Positions 1 through 5,198 of a stretch of 5,198 nucleotides of DNA are shown in pieces. The translations under genes were made by a program, and so were the position numbers. The notes under the pieces are model-generated. The model was not told the origin of the DNA and made no database searches. It was given only the letters and a program-made list of their open reading frames with translations. The stretch comes from Crocinitomicaceae bacterium (GTDB lineage Bacteria > Bacteroidota > Bacteroidia > Flavobacteriales > Parvicellaceae): the NCBI GenBank assembly GCA_002721285.1, contig PBJU01000034.1, positions 1 to 5,198 of the forward strand, in the 5' to 3' direction. Position 1 is the first letter of the stretch. Each line of letters starts with the position of its first letter.

Positions 1-3
1 ATC

Positions 4-66
4 TTGTCTAAAATAAATAGGTATTTCATATTATTTTTTCTGTTATTGAGTGTTTCCTTTTACGCT
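4..66 (+). other. Signal peptide (Sec, signal peptidase I type)
   Basis: Residues 1-21 have a short basic start (Lys3, Arg6), a hydrophobic core rich in Phe and Leu (about 8-17) and a likely cut after Ala21, just before Gln-Asp-Asp. The ending Phe-Tyr-Ala-Gln is common in Flavobacteriia, although Phe at -3 is not the textbook small residue. There is no lipobox cysteine, so lipoprotein export is unlikely. The well-formed basic start after the TTG codon supports that start or one very close to it. Confidence 0.85.
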
Positions 67-3000
67 CAAGATGACCAACCTATGCTTATTTTTTCTGGAA
101 AAGTATCTGATATTTCTGGTAAAAAACTACAAGGTGTTAAAGTTGTTATAACCCAAGATGGTAAGCCTTTTAAAGAAACTGTAACTAGTTCCTCTGGGAA
201 ATACTCGGACATAGAAGCCCCTTTTGGTCATAAGTACACGCTTGTTTTTAAGAAAGATGGTTTGGTTAGTAAAACATTAGTGCTAGATACTAAAAAAGGA
301 TATTTCGAAGAAGATATGGAGCCACGTACCTTTATAGAACCAAGTATAAGTATGTTTAAACAGCAGCCTGATGTGGATTATTCTATTGTTGAAGATCAAC
401 CTGTTGGTAAGGCAAGGATAGATCCAAATTCTGGTAAGCTGGACTGGGATTATGCCTATTTAGGACAACGTAAAAAAGAAATTGAAAGATATATCAAACA
501 AATTGAACAGCAAGCAAGACAAAAGGAAGCTCAGTTCAAAAAAATGGTAACTGAGGGTAATAATGCCTACAATAAAGAAAATTATGAGTTGGCCATTTTA
601 AAATATGAGGAAGCTATCAAAATTAAAACGGATGAAGCAATATCCAAGAAAATAGATGATGCTAAAAAGAATCTTAATATTCAAAAGAATCAAAAAGAGT
701 TACAAAAACAATACGACGCTATCATTTTAAAGGGTAACAATGCCTTATCTAGTAATAATTTTGATGGAGCTACTGATTTTTATAACCAAGCTAAAGAACT
801 TTTACCTGGAAATCAATTAGCATATGATAAATTAAGAGAAGTTGAAAGAAAAAGGTTAGAGCTGGAAGAAGCAGAAGTAAATAAACAGTTTTTAGCTAAA
901 ATGAATGAAGCCCAGAAGTTTTATAAAGAAAAAGATTGGGACAATGCAAAGAAGCTATACAATGAAGCAGCTAATATAAATCCTAGTGATAGAAGCCCAA
1001 AAGATAGAATTAGCGAAATAGACAATATGTTGGCTAATATGAAAGCGGATGAAGAAAATTATAATAAGTTTATCAAAAAAGCAGATGGGTTACTTGCTGA
1101 AAATAAATTTGATGATGCCATTTCAAATTATAATAATGCTCTTAGAATAAAACCTGTTGAAGAATATCCAAAGAATCAAATTAAAAAAGCAGAATCTTTA
1201 AGAAATGAACAAGAAGCTCAAGCAGAATTAGATAGAAAGTATAATAACCTTATAAAAAATGCAGATTCTCAGTTTAGTAACACCAACTATGAGCAAGCAA
1301 AAACCATTTATTCCCAAGCATCTGCCTTAAAACCAGATGAATCTTATCCAAAGGAACAAATTACTTTAATTGATCAAAAGCTAAATGAAATTGCTGGTGA
1401 AAAAGAAAGATTAGCAAACCTAAAAAAAGAATATGATGCTGAAATCATTAAAGCTGATCAACTGTATAAAGAAGAAAAATGGGAAGAAGCTAAAGAAAGT
1501 TATACAAAGGCTAAGTCTTTAAAAGAAGACGAATCTTACCCTGATCAAATGATTTATGATATCAATTCAAAACTACAACATTTGGCATCTATTGAAAAGG
1601 ATAAGAGAAATAGATACGATGAAAGTATTAAAAATGCTGATGCCGCTTTTAATGTTCAAAATTGGAAATTAGCTAAACAATATTACAATGATGCCTTATT
1701 GGTTTATGAAAATGAAAAATATCCTACTGATCAAATTACCTTAATTGGTCAAAAGATTTTGGAAGAAGAAAATCTAAAAAGAGAGAATGAACAAAAAAAC
1801 CAACAATTTGAAGCACTTTTATTAGAAGGGGATCAATTATTGGAATCTATGAAGTATGATAATGCAAAATCTAAATATTTAGAGGCTAAAGGATTATTTC
1901 CTAATAGAGTAATTGTAGATCAAAAATTAACTCACTTGCAGACGCTTGTAGATCAACTCAATTCTAAGCTGAAAAGAGATAGTACTTATAATTCTCTAAT
2001 TTCTAAAGCTGATGCAAAAAGAGACCAGCAAGATTGGGAAGTAGCTAAGGAAATATACCATAATGCTTTAGTAATTAAACCTTTGGAATCCTATCCACAG
2101 GAGCAGATTGAAATGATAGAGAATAAAATTCTTGCTAATAAAAATGCAAATATTAGAACTAAATACGATGATTTTATCACTAAAGCAGATAAGTTGTTTT
2201 CAGAAAAATCTTACAGTGAATCCATGAGTTTTTATGATCAAGCAAATGAAATTTTACCTAATGAAGTTTACCCTCTTGATAAAATAAGAGAAATTAAAAG
2301 GATATTATCAGAAGAAGAAGGAAAAGAAAATCAATTTAAGGTTCTTATTAATCAAGCGGATAATGAATACGAATCTGAAAATTGGAATCAGGCATTAGTT
2401 CACTATCAACAAGCTAAAGATATTTTTGACAGAGAATATCCTAATAATAGAATAAATGAAATTAATAATATTTTAAATGATCTCAGTAATGATGCTCAAA
2501 ATGAGCAAAAGAATAGAACGGATTTCGATAACTTTGTAAGAGAAGCAGATAGATTACTTGCAGAAAAAAAATACATAGAGTCAAAAGAAAAATACAACTC
2601 TGCTTTAAGCTTATACCCAACAGAATATTATCCAAAGAAAAAAATTGCTGAGATTGATGTTGTTTTACAAGAGTTGAATGCCGAAAAAGAAACTATTGAA
2701 AAGTATAATCAAATTATTTCTAATGCAGATGCATTTAGAGACAGGAAAAAATGGGAGGAAGCTAAAAAGCTTTATTTAGAAGCAAATACGGTAATTCCTA
2801 CAAATCCATATCCTGAAGAACAAATTAATTTCATTAATGATCAAATGAAAAATGAGACTGATGCAGAATTTAAAGTTCAATACGATAAATTAATTGCTGC
2901 TGCAGATTCAAAATTCTCTGAAAAGAATTACGATAAAGCCAAAGAACTCTTCACAAGAGCTAAAAACATGAACCCTGCTGATTATTATCCTTCTCAAAAA

Positions 3001-5091
3001 TTATCTGAAATCGATCAAATTTTAATTGAAATGGCTAGTAATAAATTGGATGAAGAAAGGTTAAAAGCTAGTCAGGATAAGTACAATCAATTAATCAAAA
3101 AAGCAGATGCCGCTAAAGCAAACGAAGATTGGAATAGTGCTAAAGACTTATACTTTAGGGCCAATAAAGTATTACCTAGTGAAGAATATCCTCAGCAACA
3201 AATAGATATTATTAATCAAAAGATGAAAGAATCAGCCGTAGCTGAAGTGGAGAAGCAATACAATAAAATAATTGATGTTGCAGATCAAATGTTTAAGGAT
3301 GAAAAATTTGATAAAGCAATTAATTTATATAGAAGGGCTCAGTCAATTAAACCTGATGATGCTTATCCTCCTGCTCAGATTAAAAAGGTAGAAGAAGCAA
3401 AAATGATTGCGTTGAATAAGGATAAGACTCAACAAGAATTTGGTTTACTGATTAAAGAAGGTAAAAGAGCTTTCAGCGCTAAGAACTATAGATTGTCACT
3501 TAAGAAATTTCAACAATCTTTAAAAATTAAGCCAGACGCTAAATTCCCACAAGAAAAAATTGTTGAAATCAACAAGCTTCTTGATGCTGCAAAGGCAAAT
3601 AATAAAGGAAACAGTAAGAGCAATAAAAATGATTATGCTGTAAATAGAAATGATTATAGTACCTTATATGGTGAAGAAGTTACTGGAAAATACAATGAAG
3701 ATCAAATTGATGCTATCTTGAATCAAGGTAGAATAGATGATATAGACAGCAGAGGAAATTCTGCAGAAGACAATAAAGACTTACATGATAATTTTGTTAT
3801 TGAAAATTCCAGGAGACAGGAAGAATTAACTTTATCACATAATAATCAAATTGATATCATTTCAACAAATTTGGATAAGAGTTTTGATAATAGTGATGAC
3901 TCAAGATGGAGAATAATTCCTTTAATAGACCAATATAAGGATGAAAAGTCATTTAATCAGTCTGAAGAAAATTTATTTAATATTGATAAAACGCTAAGAA
4001 ATAATGAAAATATTAGTAGGTTAATTACTACTGATGCAAACAAAATTTTGATTAGAAATCAAACATTACAAAATAACAATACTTCTGCAGAGCAGTTTTT
4101 TGATGAAAAATTGATATTGGATATGGATATGATCCAAAGAGGTTACTCTTCTACTTATGAAAATCAGGTCAATAAAGAAAGAATGTATAATGAAGTAGAT
4201 TTAGAAAATTTACAGAGAAAACAAAATAGAAATTTACTATTAGATGATGTTAATAATTTCAAGGAAAACCTTGCTATTGTAACCGAAACAGAATTAGGAC
4301 ATAATGTAAATATTACTTACACCAATTATAAATCTAATGAAGCATTATTAACTAAGATATCGGAAAGTTTTAATTTTTCTGATAATCCAAGAACAGATAA
4401 GATAATACCATCTTTTGATTATTATAAAGATGATTATCTGTCAAAAAATAATGTTTCAAATTTAAAAGGTATCAATAGTACTTATGATCAATTTAAAGGC
4501 ACTGAATCACTTACTTCAAAATTAAATGACTTTGCTCTTGATGCTGATGACTCAAGAAAAGAAAATGTTGTTAACATAGATAAGTTTTTAGAAAAGGAAT
4601 CTTCTAAAGTATCTGTATGGAGTGATAAAAGTGATGATAAATCTTATAATGTTCATTTAGTAAATGAAAGAGTAAGTGATGAAATGGAAGATAATGGCAA
4701 AGATCAAGAAGCTATTAGAAACATGAATATTTCAGAGCAGGAGGTATATAATGAAAAATACTTGAGTGATCAAAATGATATTTCCTCTCTAAATGAGAAA
4801 AGTAACTATATGAATGCGCAGCAGTTAGAAAAAACAAGGTCTATGCAAGCTACTGCAAATTCAGATGTTAATACGCAACAATTAGCAGTTGATTATCCTG
4901 AGGGCATAACAGAAAAGTTATTTGAACGTAAAAACACAAGTGGTCAAGTTATAGAAGTAACTATTCTTAGAATTGTAGTTAGAGGAAATAAGGGAGATGA
5001 GTACAGGAAAGTTAAATCCAAATGGGGTGAAAGTTATTTTAAAAATGGTGGAGCAACTTCAGAATACATTTGGGACACAGAAACCAATTAA
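4..5091 (+). CDS. Large exported TPR-repeat protein with N-terminal carboxypeptidase-regulatory-like domain
   Basis: The protein has 1695 residues and I know no gene name for it. Seen: a signal peptide (1-21), a beta-rich carboxypeptidase-regulatory-like domain (about 28-98), a linker (99-150), a charged helix (151-177), 17 TPR-derived repeats (178-1193), an Asn/Asp/Ser-rich region with decayed repeats (1197-1629) and a compact C-terminal module (1630-1695). It contains no cysteine, so it is not a lipoprotein and makes no disulfides. No transmembrane segment follows the signal, and I see no catalytic motif, OmpA-like domain or type IX sorting domain. Known: TPR arrays bind proteins, and this small beta domain is common in Bacteroidota envelope proteins. 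Inferred: an extended periplasmic scaffold or tether. The start is TTG; the next in-frame ATG (residue 27) would remove the signal peptide. An upstream start outside the window cannot be excluded. A BtuF-like gene starts 6 bases after the stop. The coding region is certain; the function is not. Confidence 0.93.
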   Translation: MSKINRYFILFFLLLSVSFYAQDDQPMLIFSGKVSDISGKKLQGVKVVITQDGKPFKETVTSSSGKYSDIEAPFGHKYTLVFKKDGLVSKTLVLDTKKGYFEEDMEPRTFIEPSISMFKQQPDVDYSIVEDQPVGKARIDPNSGKLDWDYAYLGQRKKEIERYIKQIEQQARQKEAQFKKMVTEGNNAYNKENYELAILKYEEAIKIKTDEAISKKIDDAKKNLNIQKNQKELQKQYDAIILKGNNALSSNNFDGATDFYNQAKELLPGNQLAYDKLREVERKRLELEEAEVNKQFLAKMNEAQKFYKEKDWDNAKKLYNEAANINPSDRSPKDRISEIDNMLANMKADEENYNKFIKKADGLLAENKFDDAISNYNNALRIKPVEEYPKNQIKKAESLRNEQEAQAELDRKYNNLIKNADSQFSNTNYEQAKTIYSQASALKPDESYPKEQITLIDQKLNEIAGEKERLANLKKEYDAEIIKADQLYKEEKWEEAKESYTKAKSLKEDESYPDQMIYDINSKLQHLASIEKDKRNRYDESIKNADAAFNVQNWKLAKQYYNDALLVYENEKYPTDQITLIGQKILEEENLKRENEQKNQQFEALLLEGDQLLESMKYDNAKSKYLEAKGLFPNRVIVDQKLTHLQTLVDQLNSKLKRDSTYNSLISKADAKRDQQDWEVAKEIYHNALVIKPLESYPQEQIEMIENKILANKNANIRTKYDDFITKADKLFSEKSYSESMSFYDQANEILPNEVYPLDKIREIKRILSEEEGKENQFKVLINQADNEYESENWNQALVHYQQAKDIFDREYPNNRINEINNILNDLSNDAQNEQKNRTDFDNFVREADRLLAEKKYIESKEKYNSALSLYPTEYYPKKKIAEIDVVLQELNAEKETIEKYNQIISNADAFRDRKKWEEAKKLYLEANTVIPTNPYPEEQINFINDQMKNETDAEFKVQYDKLIAAADSKFSEKNYDKAKELFTRAKNMNPADYYPSQKLSEIDQILIEMASNKLDEERLKASQDKYNQLIKKADAAKANEDWNSAKDLYFRANKVLPSEEYPQQQIDIINQKMKESAVAEVEKQYNKIIDVADQMFKDEKFDKAINLYRRAQSIKPDDAYPPAQIKKVEEAKMIALNKDKTQQEFGLLIKEGKRAFSAKNYRLSLKKFQQSLKIKPDAKFPQEKIVEINKLLDAAKANNKGNSKSNKNDYAVNRNDYSTLYGEEVTGKYNEDQIDAILNQGRIDDIDSRGNSAEDNKDLHDNFVIENSRRQEELTLSHNNQIDIISTNLDKSFDNSDDSRWRIIPLIDQYKDEKSFNQSEENLFNIDKTLRNNENISRLITTDANKILIRNQTLQNNNTSAEQFFDEKLILDMDMIQRGYSSTYENQVNKERMYNEVDLENLQRKQNRNLLLDDVNNFKENLAIVTETELGHNVNITYTNYKSNEALLTKISESFNFSDNPRTDKIIPSFDYYKDDYLSKNNVSNLKGINSTYDQFKGTESLTSKLNDFALDADDSRKENVVNIDKFLEKESSKVSVWSDKSDDKSYNVHLVNERVSDEMEDNGKDQEAIRNMNISEQEVYNEKYLSDQNDISSLNEKSNYMNAQQLEKTRSMQATANSDVNTQQLAVDYPEGITEKLFERKNTSGQVIEVTILRIVVRGNKGDEYRKVKSKWGESYFKNGGATSEYIWDTETN
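85..297 (+). other. Carboxypeptidase-regulatory-like beta-sandwich domain
   Basis: Residues about 28-98 follow the usual pattern of this fold: a Gly-x-Val strand (32-34), a Gly-x-x-Leu-x-Gly-Val turn and strand (39-45), a Thr-x-x-x-Gly-x-Tyr hairpin (61-67), then Gly-x-x-Tyr-x-Leu-x-Phe (75-82) and a Lys-Asp-Gly turn (84-86). In Bacteroidota such domains sit at the N-terminus of TonB-dependent receptors and in other envelope proteins, where they act as small structural modules rather than enzymes. The following 99-150 stretch (Phe-Ile-Glu-Pro, Val-Asp-Tyr-Ser and Leu-Asp-Trp-Asp-Tyr) looks like a conserved linker leading into the helical part. That reading of the linker is an inference from its aromatic and Pro-rich spacing. 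Confidence 0.75.
535..3582 (+). repeat. Array of 17 TPR-derived protein repeats, about 60 residues each
   Basis: Repeat units start at residues 178, 237, 296, 353, 413, 477, 538, 602, 662, 721, 778, 841, 901, 960, 1027, 1086 and 1146, with spacings of 57-67. Each unit opens with Tyr or Phe and matches the TPR consensus at position 8 (Ala, or Gly in units 1, 2, 8 and 17), 17 (Trp/Tyr/Phe), 20 (mostly Ala), 24 (Tyr/Phe), 27 (mostly Ala) and 32 (Pro in many). Unlike a standard 34-residue TPR, about 25 residues follow before the next unit. These usually contain Tyr-Pro (units 4-7 and 9-16; Phe-Pro in 17), then Gln/Lys-Ile-x-x-Ile and a charged helical stretch. The whole array is probably alpha-helical and elongated. 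The units are clearly related as protein but well diverged as DNA, so the array is old or under selection at protein level. Confidence 0.88.
3880..4023 (+). repeat. Decayed repeat, copy 1 (C-terminal region)
   Basis: Residues 1293-1340 carry Ser-Phe-x-x-Ser-Asp-x-x-Arg, then Ile-Ile-Pro-x-x-Asp-x-Tyr-Lys-Asp, then Asn-Leu-x-x-Ile-x-x-Thr, and end in Leu. The same order and spacing recur 162-163 residues later. The shift from 162 to 163 is one inserted residue in copy 2 just before Ile-Ile-Pro. Confidence 0.6.
4366..4512 (+). repeat. Decayed repeat, copy 2 (C-terminal region)
   Basis: Residues 1455-1503 match copy 1 at Ser-Phe (1455-1456), Ser-Asp (1459-1460), Arg1463, Ile-Ile-Pro (1467-1469), Asp1472, Tyr-Lys-Asp (1474-1476), Asn-Leu (1486-1487), Ile1490, Thr1493 and Leu1503. 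Agreement at this many positions with one consistent offset is more than composition alone would give, though I have not tested it statistically. Confidence 0.6.
4522..4590 (+). repeat. Partial third copy of the decayed repeat
   Basis: Residues 1507-1529 repeat the core Phe-x-x-x-x-Asp-Asp-Ser-Arg, then Val-Val-x-Ile-Asp-x-Phe. Asp-Asp-Ser-Arg is identical to copy 1 (1298-1301), and the Arg-to-Asp spacing of 8 is the same as there. It lies about 54 residues after the equivalent part of copy 2, one third of the copy 1 to copy 2 distance. This hints at a basic unit of about 54 residues. The Tyr-Lys-Asp part is not kept. Confidence 0.45.
4891..5088 (+). other. Compact C-terminal module, basic and aromatic
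   Basis: Residues 1630-1695 differ sharply from the Asn/Asp-rich region before them. They start with Asp-Tyr-Pro-Glu-Gly, then show alternating hydrophobic residues typical of beta strands (Val-Ile-Glu-Val-Thr-Ile at 1649-1654; Ile-Val-Val at 1657-1659). Next come Gly-Asn-Lys-Gly-Asp-x-Tyr (1661-1667), Lys-Trp-Gly (1673-1675), Tyr-Phe-Lys-Asn-Gly (1678-1682) and a Trp-Asp end (1690-1691). This reads as a small folded domain, perhaps three or four strands, that may anchor the protein or bind a partner. I cannot assign it to a named family. It lacks the signatures expected of type IX secretion sorting domains. Confidence 0.6.
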
Positions 5092-5097
5092 TATAAT

Positions 5098-5198
5098 TTG
5101 GTTGTTTTTGATCAATTAAATAGAAAGATAGAGCTTATCTCAGCTAATCCTCAAAGGATAGTTTCCTTAGTGCCGTCTCAAACAGAACTTTTATCGGA
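5098..5198 (+). CDS. BtuF/FhuD-like helical-backbone metal receptor, N-terminal fragment
   Basis: Only the first 33 codons are in the window; the gene continues past the edge. The visible protein has Phe-Asp-Gln-Leu-x-Arg-Lys-Ile-Glu-Leu, then Pro-Gln-Arg-Ile-Val-Ser-Leu-Val-Pro-Ser-Gln-Thr-Glu-Leu-Leu. This matches the opening of periplasmic-binding-protein-like receptors of the BtuF/FhuD fold, which bind vitamin B12 or iron chelates for ABC importers: a beta hairpin (D..GR.v.l), then P.RIvSL.Ps.tEll. No signal peptide precedes this conserved core, so the product would stay in the cytoplasm or be something other than a classic binding protein. TTG at 5098 is the only standard start codon between the preceding stop and the conserved core; the next, GTG at 5170, would cut into the core. 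It lies 6 bases after the upstream stop, in the same frame, so co-transcription is likely. The ligand cannot be told from this fragment. Confidence 0.8.
   Translation, partial: MVVFDQLNRKIELISANPQRIVSLVPSQTELLS

Larger units (their letters stand above)
3592..4890 (+). other. Asn/Asp/Ser-rich region with decayed internal repeats
   Basis: Residues 1197-1629 lose the TPR pattern and are rich in Asn, Asp, Ser, Glu and Lys, with few aromatic residues. No known domain is recognisable. The region could be a flexible spacer, or an extended, poorly conserved repeat whose copies have drifted. At least one internal duplication is visible: residues 1293-1340 resemble 1455-1503. Codon use stays like the rest of the gene, with no sign of a frameshift or of a separate origin. 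Confidence 0.7.

Noticed and set aside
2564..2571. Run of eight A as a slippage or frameshift site
   Set aside because: The frame and the repeat pattern continue unbroken on both sides, and similar A runs are expected in such AT-rich, Lys-rich coding sequence.
535..3582. DNA-level tandem repeat or CRISPR-like array
   Set aside because: The periodicity is in the protein. The units are diverged at the base level, vary in length and lie in one open frame.
4891..5088. C-terminal module as a type IX secretion sorting domain
   Set aside because: It lacks the pattern of late Gly-x-Tyr and a basic C-terminal strand seen in type A domains, and the overall pattern of type B. It ends in an acidic Trp-Asp-Thr-Glu-Thr-Asn tail.
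4..5091. Identity as the type IX secretion protein PorE or another known TPR envelope protein
   Set aside because: The signal peptide, TPR repeats and carboxypeptidase-regulatory domain agree in kind. But the order and repeat number differ, and no WD40-like propeller or OmpA-like peptidoglycan-binding domain is visible.
5092..5100. Possible Bacteroidota -7 promoter element (TAnnTTTG) between the two genes
   Set aside because: The bases before TTTG give AT rather than TA at the required spacing, no upstream -33 element was seen, and the spot overlaps the start codon of the next gene.

Overview
The window is AT-rich and almost entirely coding. Three things point to Bacteroidota, most likely Flavobacteriia: A/T-ending codons throughout, a signal peptide ending in the Tyr-Ala-Gln pattern common in that group, and a carboxypeptidase-regulatory-like domain next to TPR repeats. 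This assignment is inferred from sequence style, not from a database match.

Layout: one very large gene fills positions 4-5091 on the + strand (1695 residues). It encodes an apparently exported, cysteine-free protein. In order it has a signal peptide, a small beta-sandwich domain of the carboxypeptidase-regulatory type, a charged helical lead-in, and 17 TPR-derived repeats of about 60 residues. These are followed by a long Asn/Asp/Ser-rich region containing decayed repeats, and a compact C-terminal module of about 65 residues. Six bases after its stop codon a second + strand gene begins and runs off the window. Its first 33 codons look like the N-terminus of a BtuF/FhuD-like helical-backbone metal receptor (a corrinoid or iron-chelate binding protein), but with no signal peptide. 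There is no RNA gene, mobile element, CRISPR array or non-coding stretch of note.

The two genes are close enough to be co-transcribed, but nothing in the sequence shows that they share a function. The large protein is best read as an elongated envelope (probably periplasmic) scaffold or tether. Its domain mix recalls the type IX secretion protein PorE (TPR plus carboxypeptidase-regulatory domain), but I see no WD40-like or OmpA-like part, so it is not PorE. The features most worth a second look are the 60-residue repeat unit (one TPR plus a helical insert with a Tyr-Pro turn), the alternation of Trp-type and Tyr/Phe-type repeats giving a unit of about 120 residues, the outlier eighth repeat, and the decayed repeat in the Asn/Asp-rich region.
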